This document shows, in pieces, positions 23,776 through 36,637 of a stretch of DNA of 64,000 nt. Below the pieces are notes generated by a model, which searched no databases, was not told the origin of the DNA, and worked only from the letters and a program-made list of their open reading frames with translations. Within the stretch, counting starts at the first letter, position 1. The number at the start of each line of letters is the position of its first letter. This DNA is from Leptodactylus fallax. Taxonomy: Eukaryota > Chordata > Amphibia > Anura > Leptodactylidae. The position numbers and the translations under genes are program-made. The DNA is taken from the NCBI GenBank assembly GCA_947044405.1, contig CAMRHE010000504.1, positions 1-64,000 of the forward strand. Reading direction: 5' to 3'.

Positions 23776-24516
23776 TATGTACACAGTGACTGTACCAGCA
23801 GAATAGTGAGTGCAGCTCTGGAGTATAATACAGGATGTAACTCAGGATCAGTACAGGATAAGTAATGTAATGTATGTACACAGTGACTGTACCAGCAGAA
23901 TAGTGAGCGCAGCTCTGGAGTATAATACAGGATGTAATTCAGGATCAGTACAGGATAAGTAATGTAATGTATGTACACAGCGACTGCACCAGCAGAATAG
24001 TGAGTGCAGCTCTGGCGTATAATACAGGATGTAACTCAGGATCAGTACAGGATAAGTAATGTAATGTATGTACACAGTGACTGTACCAGCAGAATAGTGA
24101 GTGCAGCTCTGGAGTATAATACAGGATGTAACTCAGGATCAGTACAGGATAAGTAATGTAATGTATGTACACAGTGACTGTACCAGCAGAATAGTGAGTG
24201 CAGCTCTGGAGTATAATACAGGATGTAACTCAGGATCAGTACAGGATAAGTAATGTAATGTATGTACACAGTGACTGTACCAGCAGAATAGTGAGTGCAG
24301 CTCTGGCGTATAATACAGCATATAACTCAGGATCAGTACAGGATAAGTAATGTAATGTATGTACACAGTGACTGTACCAGCAGAATAGTGAGTGCAGCTC
24401 TGGCGTATAATACAGCATATAACTCAGGATCAGTACAGGATAAGTAATGTAATGTATGTACACAGTGACTGCACCAGCAGAATAGTGAGTGCAGCTCTGG
24501 AGTATAATACAACATA
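23776..24516. repeat. 97-bp satellite array 1, right part
   Basis: About 7.6 further monomers in phase with the left part. A variant with GGCGTATAATACAGCATATAAC appears in consecutive copies near 24305 and 24402. The last copy breaks off at 24516. Confidence 0.97.
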
Positions 24517-24757
24517 TAATGGGGAAAAGTTGGCATGCCTACAGTTGGCATACATCTCTTGCATCATTTACACCAGATTTCTAACATAAATGATGATAAA
24601 TCTGGCAAGGTCAATGGCCCCGCCTTGATCCCACCCTCCCCTTTTTGGGGGAAGTGGCAAAAGCAGCTCACAATTTTAAAAAGTCATAATTTTTTGCACA
24701 AGTAGCTGATTTGCCAGAAAACTGGCATACAAGGCATAATAAATCTATCCTATTGAG
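24517..24757. repeat. MITE-like segment with ATAAATCT termini (tentative)
   Basis: TTGGCATGCC and TTTACACCAGATTTC motifs near the left are mirrored by CTGGCATACAAGGCATAATAAATCT on the right, suggesting an imperfect palindrome. Similar wording (AATAAATCT with CGCCAG/CCAGT) appears at 59550-59725. No target duplication identified. Confidence 0.4.
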
Positions 24758-24830
24758 TCCACCAGTAGAATAGTGAGTGCTGCTCTGGAGGTTATTTCAG
24801 GCTTTGGCTCCAGATTAGTTACTGCTCTTA
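24758..24830. repeat. Orphan, diverged 97-bp monomer
   Basis: CCACCAGTAGAATAGTGAGTGC followed by TGCTCTGGAGGTTATTTCAGG and CTCCAGATTAG aligns with the 97-bp monomer but is strongly diverged. It sits about 240 bp outside the array edge. Confidence 0.75.
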
Positions 24831-25987
24831 CAATTTCATCTATATATAGGACTGCCCCTTTAAGCTTTCCAGGCTTGACGCAGATGTTACAGTTGCTTTT
24901 TAATAATTTTCCTATATTTTCTATTTATGAAAGTTGATGTTTTTTGAAACACTGTACTAGATATTTTTATAGTTGATGTTCTCAGCCCCTCGGGAGACAT
25001 TGGAATATTCTGAGTTACTGATTACAAGCTCCTAAACCTTCTTCAGGGAACCCTTCTGGGGACACTGAACCTGATTCAATTATGGCGCTTTAGCTTATTT
25101 CAGTATTCTGCGACTTTAACATACTATGTATCCGGCAATCAATAAAGCCGGGTGAGACCTCCATCGTACACTTCAATATACGCCTGGAGCTCAAGACCTG
25201 AAATTGTCCTCATGTATTGTTCCAGTTACATGTGATCGGTGCAAAAAAATGTCAAGGAGTAAATATAATGATGTTAGTGCGAAATTTTTTCTGTACGCGA
25301 AAAACAATGAATATATATTACTGAGGTTCTAGGAGACTATATACTATATACTATATGGAAGAAAATGCCATGTGGGAACAGCAGGAGCGAAGTCAATGTA
25401 AAGTTCTCATAAATGTAGCAGAAAAAATTGTTAATTTGTTTTAAAATATTACAAATTGGAAGACGCAAATCAAGAAAGATAAACATATAGATAAATATAT
25501 TAATCTAGCCATTAAAGAACATATACTGATGTAGCAAATATTATCATGGTAATTCACAGTTGCAATGAACTTTAACTTGACTTTTTTAATGTTTAAGCTT
25601 TTCTTGTGTTAAGTGTCAAATTGACCAGTTTAATTTTGGGCTACTTCTGAGGACATTGACTAATTCTCCTATACAGTGATCGGTTCTTCACTGCAGGTAA
25701 CAACCTGGTCACTTATTCTAGTATAGGTGATGGTTGACCCTAACAGGTTAAGAGACCCTGTTGAAACCTTGTTATGTGGCACCAAAAGGACAAGGTCAGA
25801 GTCAGATGTCCAGAGACTGAACTATACACATGACACCGGCTCAGAGTGAGATATACAGGAAACAGGTTGAGGTCAGGACATGATCAGAGTCAGATAACAA
25901 GCCGAGGTCAGGCACAAATAATCATAAAACACAATAGTAACACACAACCTTTGGAGGACACTAGCTAGCTGGAAACCTTTGCACAGG
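24831..25987. other. Non-coding stretch
   Basis: No gene recognised. Segment 25740-25970 (AAGGTCAGAGTCAGATG, GAGGTCAGGACATGATCAGA) resembles wording also seen at 29040-29200 and 35900-36050, so it is probably an interspersed repeat. Confidence 0.4.
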
Positions 25988-26312
25988 CAAAGTAGGATAC
26001 GTCATTAGTATCAGATCGGTGGGGTTCAACAATGGACACCACTGACAAACAGCAGATATTAGAAGACACAGTGCAGTAAATAGTACAGTGTATGGAGCCT
26101 GAGCAACACGACTCCATCTACTGTGTAATGAAAGAGAAATGGACAGCAATAACTTGTTACAGCCACTGCACATTGGATGAAGCTGCATTTTTCTAGCTCC
26201 AGACATTGTGATACTTCTGGGGACATGGCTCCTGCTATCAGCTGATCTGCAGAGGTTCAGGGTGTTGAACTCCCCACTAAGATGATATTAATGATCTATC
26301 CTAGGATAAGTC
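25988..26312. mobile_element. Foldback MITE-like element (GATAGGTCATNAATAT type)
   Basis: The left arm AGGATACGTCATTAGTATC followed by GTGGGGTTCAACA is mirrored on the right by TGTTGAACTCCCCAC and GATATTAATGATCTATCCT. Length is about 325 bp with no coding capacity. Related sequence lies at 53159-53403 and in part at about 59780-59835. Confidence 0.75.
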
Positions 26313-26330
26313 TTTAATATCTAAATGCTG

Positions 26331-26370
26331 ATTTTTTTTTTTTTTTTTTTTTTTTGGGAGGGGGGGTGGG
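26331..26370. repeat. Poly-T followed by a G-rich run
   Basis: About 24 T, then GGGAGGGGGGGTGGGG, directly before the next foldback element. Confidence 0.9.
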
Positions 26371-26745
26371 GAATAAAAATAGTTACCAAAGGGATATAAT
26401 GGGTCAAAAATTAACTTAAACTATATACTGCACATATCACTGTGTTCCCCATCACTGCTGCTCCAAAGTTTACCAGGTCCAAGCTGGTCTCTGCTTCTTG
26501 CTCCATCTCAACGCAATGGTAAATAGAAATGTCCATTCAGCCAACCACTAGGTGAGATGGGTTATTGTTGTAGCCAGTGATTGGCTGTGCCAGAATTTAC
26601 AACCACTTCCTGTTGTGTTGCGATTGCACCAGGAAATGAAAGCCAGCAAGAACCAGGAAATGTAACAGCAGCGGATAGGTGATGTGAGTATAGTTTAAGT
26701 TATTTTTGACCCATTCTGTCCTTATGGTAACATTTTTTATTCCCC
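26366..26745. mobile_element. Foldback MITE-like element (GGGGAATAAAA type)
   Basis: The left arm GGGGAATAAAAATAGTTACC and AATGGGTCAAAAATTAAC are mirrored on the right by GTTATTTTTGACCCATT and GGTAACATTTTTTATTCCCC. About 380 bp, no open frame. Confidence 0.85.
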
Positions 26746-26750
26746 AAGAA

Positions 26751-27076
26751 ACCCCTTTCTCCACCTTTCTCCACCTCCACTAACTTCAACTTTTTTCATC
26801 CTTCAATATGCTCTGCTCCACTGATTCTGATGCAGATGGAATTTTTTCTTTAGCCTCCACCATTCAATACTGTTAGCTTCAGCACCAATATACTAATCAG
26901 ACTCCCAACCCACCAACCACCTGACAGTAGAAAGTCTAATTAGCATATTACGTGCTGAAACTAACAGCTCCGATTGCTCAGGAACGGTGGGGGGAGAAAA
27001 ATTCAAACTGCTCCGGAGTCAGTGGAAAGAAGCCTATTGAAGGGTGCAAAGAGTTGGAGTTGTTGTAGCTCGTGCC
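26751..27076. mobile_element. Foldback MITE-like element (CCTCCACNAA type), copy 1
   Basis: The left part CCACCTCCACTAACTTCAAC and GCCTCCACCATTCAATA are mirrored by AACGGTGGGGGGAGAAAAATT and TGCAAAGAGTTGGAGTTG. Homologous copies lie at 53404-53784 and 61373-61690. The shared core includes ACCTGACAGTAGAAAGTCTA. Confidence 0.75.
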
Positions 27077-30056
<2,980 letters not shown>

Positions 30057-30272
30057 CAGTCATATGAAAAAGTTTGGGCACCCCTATTAATCATAATCAT
30101 TTTTAGTTCTAAATATTTGGGTGTTTGCAACAGCCATTTCAATCTGATATATCTAATAACTGATGGACACAGTAATATTTCAGGATTGAAATGAGGTTTA
30201 TTGTACTAACAGAAAATGTGCAATATGCATTAAACCAAAATTTGACCGCTGCAAAAGTATGGGCACCTCAAC
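30057..30272 (+). repeat. Left terminal IR/DR of the 30.1 kb Tc1 element
   Basis: Outer motif GTTTGGGCACCCC near 30071 and inner motif GTATGGGCACC near 30257. Confidence 0.85.
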
Positions 30273-30284
30273 AGAAAAGTGACA

Positions 30285-31271
30285 TTAATATTTAGTAGAT
30301 CCTCCTTTTGCAAAAATAACAGCCTCTAGTCGCTTCCTGTAGCTTTTAATCAGTTCCTGGATCCTGGATGAAGGTATTTTTGACCATTCCTCTTTACAAA
30401 ACAATTCCAGTTCAGTTAAGTTTGATGGTCGCCGAGCATGGACAGCCCGCTTCAAATTATCCCACAGATGTTCAATGATATTCAGGTCTGGGGACTGGGA
30501 TGGCCATTCCAGAACATTGTAATTGTTCCTCTGCATGAATGCCTGAGTAGATTTGGATCATTGTCTTGCTGAAATATCCATCCCCGGCGTAACTTCAAAT
30601 TCGTCACTGATTCTTGTACATTATTCTCAAGAATCTGCTGATACTGAGTTGAATCCATGCGACCCTCAACTTTAACAAGATTCCCGGTGCCGGCATTGGC
30701 CACACAGCCCCAAAGCATGATGGAACCTCCACCAAATTTTACAGTGGGTAGCAAGTGTTTTTCTTGGAATGCTGTGTTTTTTTGACGCCATGCATAACGC
30801 CTTTTGTATGACCAAACAACTCAATCTTTGTTTCATCAGTCCACAGGACCTTCTTCCAAAATGAAGCTGGCTTGTCCAAATGTGCTTTTGCATACCTCAG
30901 GCGACTCTGTTTGTGGCGTGCTTTCAGAAACGGCTTCTTTCCCATCACTCTCCCATACAGCTTCTCCTTGTGCAAAGTGTGCTGTATTGTTGACCGATGC
31001 ACAGTGACACCATCTGCAGCAAGATGATGCTGCAGCTCTTTGGAGGTGTTCTCACCATTCTTCTTCTCTGCCTTTCTGATATTTTTCTTGGCCTGCCACT
31101 TCTGGGCTTAACAAGAACTGTCCCTGTGGTCTTCCATTTCCTTACTATGTTCCTCACAGTGGAAACTGACAGGTTAAATCTCTGAGACAACTTTTTGTAT
31201 CCTTCCCCTGAAGAACTATGTTGAACAATCTTTGTTTTCAGATTATTTGAGAGTTGTTTTGAGGAGCCCAT
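30285..31271 (-). pseudogene. Tc1-family transposase, several frameshifts
   Basis: Minus strand from ATG at 31269-31271 (MGSSKQLSNNLKTKIV). N-terminal helix-turn-helix (LSQRFNLSVSTVRNIVRK), then a basic GRPRK linker (PRSGRPRKI). The middle region is broken by a frameshift near 31090. The core resumes with LYGRVMGKKPFLKARHK, Asp in [12 protein letters not shown] and a glycine-rich KFGGGSIMLWG after a shift near 30790. The second Asp is in FQQDNDP, followed by a small deletion and shift near 30545. The catalytic Glu is in LNIIEHLWDNLK. The C-terminus ends AKGGSTKY with the stop at 30285-30287. Length and order are normal for the family and all three acidic residues are readable, but no continuous frame exists. 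Confidence 0.93.
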
Positions 31272-31458
31272 GATGCCACTCTTCAGAGGAGATTCAAATA
31301 GGAGAACAACTTGCAATTGGCCACCTTAAATACCTTTTCTCATGATTGGATACACCTGGCTATGAAGTTCAAAGCTCAGTGAGGTTACAAAACCAATTTT
31401 ATGCTTCAGTAAGTCAGTAAAAAGTAGTTAGGAGTATTCAAATCAATAAAATGATAAG

Positions 31459-31669
31459 GGTACCCAAATTTTTGCACCGGTCAAATTTTGGTTTAATGCA
31501 TATTGCACATTTTCTGTTAGTACAATAAACCTCATTTCAATCCTGAAATATTACTGTGTCCATCAGTTATTAGATATATCAAATTGAAATGGCTGTTGCA
31601 AACACCCAAATATTTAGAACTAAAAATGATTAAGATTAATAGGGGTGCCCAAACTTTTTCATATGACTG
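31459..31669 (-). repeat. Right terminal IR/DR of the 30.1 kb Tc1 element
   Basis: Mirror of the left side with inner GGTACCCAAATTTTTGC and outer GGGGTGCCCAAACTT. Scattered substitutions relative to the left copy. Confidence 0.85.
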
Positions 31670-31671
31670 TA

Positions 31672-31993
31672 TTAATGCATAGGTGGGAGATTTCCATAAA
31701 CTTTCTTAAGATGAAGGAAATTATGTTTCGGTAAAAGAACTAACAGAATAAGAGAAATTCCCAAATTTGAATAAAGATAATGGGAAGAAACAAATGTCAA
31801 CTGGGACAAAGATGATCCAATAAGCAGTTAGAAAGTGAATTCAAGCCATAAGTAACCAATCGGTCAATCAATTACATGGCTAGATTCCAACAGACCTTCC
31901 ATGACCATCTATTTCTTCATTAACCTCATGTATAGCTTCAGCTGGTATAGCATTTGCCACTTTTCAGCTAAGGAACAATTGATGTATCTACTG
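31672..31993. other. Non-coding stretch
   Basis: Nothing recognised. Confidence 0.45.
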
Positions 31994-32848
31994 GTGGAGC
32001 TGCAGGTACAGAGCTTAGTGGGCAGTTCCTGTAAAGTTGCAGGTTCAGAGATTAGTGGGCAGTTCCTGTAAAGTTGCAGGTTAAGAGATTAGTGGGCAGT
32101 TCCAGTAAAGTTGCAGGTTCAGAGATTAGTGGGCAGTTCCAGTAAAGTTGCAGGTTCAGAGATTAGTGGGCATCCACTGTGTATTTTCAGATTCAGAGCT
32201 TAGTAGTTGTTTCCTGTGAAGTCACAGGTTCAGAGCTTAGAAGGCAATGGTTTTCAAATTTCATTTATAGAGCTAGTGGACATCCCATATGAAGATGCCA
32301 GTTCAGGGTTTAGTGAGCATTCTCTGTGAAGTTGCAGTTTCAGAGTTTAGTGGGTGTTCTCTGTGAAACTGCAAATTAAGTGTTTAGTGGGAATTTCTTG
32401 TGAAGCTGAAAGTTCAGAGCTCTGGTGGTGTTCTCTGTGAAGTTGCAGTTTCAGAGTTTAGTGGGTGTTCTCTGTGAAGCTGCAGGCTTAGAGCTTATTG
32501 GGCTTTCACTATGAAGTAGTGGGCATTTTCTTGTGAAACTATGAGTTTAGAATTAGTGGATGTGCCCTATGAAGATGCACTTTCAGCTTAGTGGATATTC
32601 CATGTGAAGCTGCAATTTCAGCACTTATTGGGCATTCTCTGTGAAGTTGCAAATTCAGAGCTACGTGTGTGTTCCTGCGAAGTTGCAGTTTCAGGGCTTA
32701 GTGGGCATTTCTTGCAAAACTGTAGGTGCAGGGCTTGGTGGACATCCCATGGGAAGTTTCAAGTTTGGGGCTTTGTGAGCATTCTCTGTGAAGTTGCAGA
32801 TTCTGAGCTTAGTGGTCATTGCCTGTGAAACGGCAAGTTCAGAACTCA
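31994..32848. repeat. Decayed minisatellite, unit about 37 bp
   Basis: More than 20 diverged copies of a unit like GAAGTTGCAGGTTCAGAG followed by ATTAGTGGGCAGTTCCTGT. The first four or five copies (32000-32175) are nearly identical. Later ones differ at many positions and in length. Confidence 0.9.
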
Positions 32849-34167
32849 GGCATCCCCCAAGAGGCTGAATATATGGGAAAATGGAGGTAACAAATTTCTA
32901 AATTTACAAAAATTGACTTTAGATTATTAACAAATTTAGCACCGACAGACATCTACAATATTTCACATCTATATGATCTTTCTGGAAAAGATAGATTTCT
33001 ACTGCAAGAATAAGGCACAGCATGGAGTTTGCACCATATTTACTCAAGATTTTTACAAATTTTTAGAAACTAAATCTATGAGTCAGAGTAGAGTGCAACT
33101 CAGAAAGAGCAGCTGTTGCTCTAGGGGTCTTATCTCTTCCATGTACAATATTACATGATTGGCTCTTCATTTGGTTCACAAACCAGCATCAAAGGTGTGT
33201 GGGTTCTTTGTTCCTTGGGTCTGTGTCTTCTTCTTCTTGGAATGATTGGTGGTCCTATCCCACCTCAGAGTGAACATAACAAATTACGCCACACTATCAG
33301 TCTGTCTCATAATGTCTCAGATTCCACCAAGCTTTTGCAAACTTCTAAATCATAACATGTGAAAAGTGGACTGTCCCTTGGGATTTTGTAGACTTTCCAA
33401 TTGGAATTTTGAGGAATAGGTAATCTATGATGTGTCTCTATCCCCCTTATCTGCAAGTTTGCCCTTGCAATGGTTAATATCATCTGCTTTATCTTGGATT
33501 CAGAAAATAATCAGCCCAATTCTACAGAACAGATGTTGTATAACACAATGAATTCTCCTTCCCATATCAGTCTTTTTCCAGATGTCCTGATGTTCACAAT
33601 GACACATAAATGGATGCGGATTAACAGACTTCTGTAAAATCTGGAAATATTTTATTTCCTCCCCACTGACCTGTCTTTATGACTCTTTACACAAATAATT
33701 CAACAAATTTTATGAAATATGAATTTGAGAAGCAATTTCATTGTTCTAGGGGAACTTGGATGGTCACTGCAACCCATATGGACTGAGCAGAACGGGGCAA
33801 AGACTGAGGAACTGTCCAGATGCAGAGAATAAAATCTCTTCACTTAAAATACTAATGACTATAAAGAAAAAGTTATCTGATTTGAGTGAATTCTGTCCTA
33901 AAAAGAAAGAAACCATCTTGTATACCGACACATGGCATTCGTAGCAAAAGTGTGACCTCCTTGACACTCCACTTCATGCATAACGATGAGTATGTGTTCT
34001 GTCAAATTTTCTAGAGTGTGTATTGTGTGACATAACAAGCTGGGTATAGACAGAGCAGACGTCAGGATGGGGCATTTCTACCCTGTGACTTACACCCTAT
34101 GGGGTGCAAAGTGACAGGGAATAGCCCAGGCTGTAGCGTTTTTGTGACAGTAGCAGCCAAGATAGCT
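32849..34167. other. Non-coding stretch
   Basis: No gene recognised. Open frames are short and without family signatures. Confidence 0.45.
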
Positions 34168-34655
34168 ACTTCAGTTTGAGGCTCAAGATTCCATTAGTTA
34201 CCTGCAGTTGGAGCCTCTGGGGCTTGAGATTAAGCCATGTGCCTGCAGCTAGAGCCTGTCAGACTTGAGATACATGTAGGTACCTACAGTCGGAGCCTGT
34301 GAGGCTTAAGATTCAGCTAGGTACCTGCAGTCTGAACCTGTGAGAATTAAGATTCAGTTAGCTACCTGTAGTTGGAGTCTGTGAGGCTTGAGATTAAGCC
34401 AGGTACCAGCAGTCTGAGCATGTTAGGCTCGAGATTCCACTAGGTTCCTGCAGTTGGAGCCTTTGGGGCTTGAGATTAAGCCATGTGCCTGCAGCTAGAG
34501 CCTGTCAGACTTGATATTCAGCTAGGTACCAGCAGTCAGAGGCTGTGAGTCTTGAGATTCAGCCAGGCACCTGCAGCCAAAGTCTGTGAGTCTTGAGATT
34601 CATCTAGGTACCAGCAGACGGAGTCTGAGTCTTGAGATTCAGCCGGGTACCTGCA
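34168..34655. repeat. Decayed minisatellite, unit about 40 bp
   Basis: About 12 diverged copies of a unit like GAGGCTTGAGATTCAGCTAG followed by GTACCTGCAGTCGGAGCCTGT. Some copies form pairs: the block with AAGCCATGTGCCTGCAGCTA occurs at about 34232 and again at about 34472. Confidence 0.88.
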
Positions 34656-36205
34656 TTTGTAGAAAGTTAAGTTGTGTTAACTGGTTTAAGCTGGAACTTC
34701 TCTACACTAGAGAAACACAACATAAAGTAATGTTGTCAGCTGCAGAAGCTGATACCTCTATTGCCATGAGACGTGTTTAAGTAAAAGGGACTGTTTCCTT
34801 TGACACTGTATTTGAGGACTTTCTGCGTCATTACACTAGAAAATGACACCAGCGAGAACCATGTATTGTGTACTTGCTGCAGCTCTGTACTTTCAGTAGT
34901 GGCTCAGCCTGGTATCACATGTGTGCGCACAAGTAATTTGGTCCCCAGCCACTCTCTGGAGGCCACTACCTATATAAGTGTGCTCAGTCTCTCATCCCAC
35001 AACTGAGATGTGCCAGTTATCTGATCTGTCCTGATTTGTGTATTGACCTTCGGCCGGTTCCTGACTATATCCTGTGTCCTGTTCCTGTCCTGCCTGATAC
35101 TCGTACCCTTGGCTAGTGGTGAACATGTACATCAATACACGCCAAACTATCATATGGCGTGAACCGCCGTGATCACTTTGCCGTAGCTTCTCAATGCTGG
35201 GTCTAGCTGTCTTAATTTAGGATGGTAATAAGGACTCCCCCTGTACTGTGCTTTGTCTCCCGTCATGTCTCAGATCTTCTTATTCACATCTCTTTGACTC
35301 CCTGTAATATCCATTGACCGCTCCGGATTTGTCCTTTGCTCCGCGCACACTATCTCTACTTCTGAAACCTTTAAGTAAAATGAGTTTGTCAGAGGTTAAT
35401 TACTGTAAGTAAAGATTACAAAGCACTTGGAGAAATCTTCATTGGGAGGAATAACCTCGGGTTAATACTCTAAGCTACTGATAAACCTCCCGAGATCCTC
35501 CATCACACCAGATCTAGAAGCTGCCATCTCTGCTTGGGCTGTGTGTGAATTCCTCTACATTCCTGTCCGTTGGCGTGTGGGAATTTTATGTTTTTTTTTT
35601 TTAACCAATATGAAGTATTGATATTGAGTGACATTATACTGTGTACATTGTATTACAGGCCCTAAGTGTAAGGACCCTATAGTAGCAATACATGGTTGGC
35701 AAAGTCCACAAATTTTGGATTCCACCAACCTCAAGATTTTTGGAAAATCTGTAATGAACCAGGCTCATTACAAACCAATTCAGTCATCTCTAGTGCAAAC
35801 CCACAGCGTCGCAATGGATTTGACTTGGGATTGGTAAAGATTTAGGGATTCTCTGGTGTTTACCCTTTAACCCCAAAAACAGGGATCTTCACTACAGGTT
35901 ACAATCACAGGAGTAGTCTCTTGTGCAGCTGATGTGACACCAGCTGGTGACACCTGAACGTAGAACGAAATTGGAAGCCAGAAGTTGTGGTCAAATAGGC
36001 AGAGGTCAGGGAAGACGAAATTCAGGCATCAAACACAGGAGACGGTGCTCCCATAGGGCAGTAAAGTTTGATAAATAGGACAAACTCTTTACTATTGCCC
36101 CAACAATGGGGAGTCAATAGGCACAATTCTATCAGAAAGATTTAACAACCGGTGTACTCTGCAGCTGACACATCCGGTCCTGGACTGGTGCTACCATCCA
36201 AGTAT
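34656..36205. other. Non-coding stretch with interspersed-repeat fragments
   Basis: No gene recognised. About 35690-35810 (ACAAATTTTGGATTCCACCA) and about 35880-36050 resemble repeat wording elsewhere in the window. Confidence 0.4.
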
Positions 36206-36637
36206 ACACCAAACTTCTTGTGAGGTCAAAACAGTAGAGGTGCGACCTTTCTCTGAAAAAATGCCACATGATTCTCACCATGTTGTGTAGATGGATGATA
36301 ACTAGATCTTCAGTGGTGTCATCTGGAGCGCAGATATGGTCATAGCTGCTGAGGACATCTGTAGGGTGCAGTGGCTGTGTTTAATTCAAGAAGGATTATG
36401 CGTTACGGAGGAGAACTTCCTCCTTCATCAGATCACAGCCTGAGGGGGATGTTCTCCTCCATAACGTGTAGTCTTTATTAAAATAAACACTGCCACTTCA
36501 CCCTATGGTTGTCTGAAGCATCTATGACCATATCTGCGCTCCAGACGACGCCATTGAAGACCTTGTTTTCATTCATCTACTTGGTGAGAATTACCTGAGA
36601 AAGGTCGCACCACTAATGTAACCTCACAAGAAGGTAG
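36206..36637. mobile_element. Foldback MITE-like element, about 430 bp
   Basis: The left arm CTTCTTGTGAGGTC followed by AGGTGCGACCTTTCTC is mirrored by GAGAAAGGTCGCACC and ACCTCACAAGAAGG. Further in, ATGGTCATAGCTGC and GAGCGCAGATATGG pair with CCATATCTGCGCTCC. A central hairpin around 36395-36470 (GGAGGAGAACTTCC and GTTCTCCTCC) completes the palindrome. Non-coding. Confidence 0.85.

Larger units (their letters stand above)
30057..31669 (-). mobile_element. Tc1-like DNA transposon with IR/DR ends
   Basis: Flanked by TA (30055-30056, 31670-31671). The inverted ends are CAGTCATATGAAAAAGTTTG and AAACTTTTTCATATGACTG. 1613 bp. Terminal repeats are about 212 bp, with outer TTTGGGCACCCCTATT and inner GTATGGGCACCTC motifs on the left and matching sites on the right (near 31460 and 31640). 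The gene lies on the minus strand. It is a different subfamily from the elements at 4.3, 15.7 and 22.1 kb. Confidence 0.95.
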
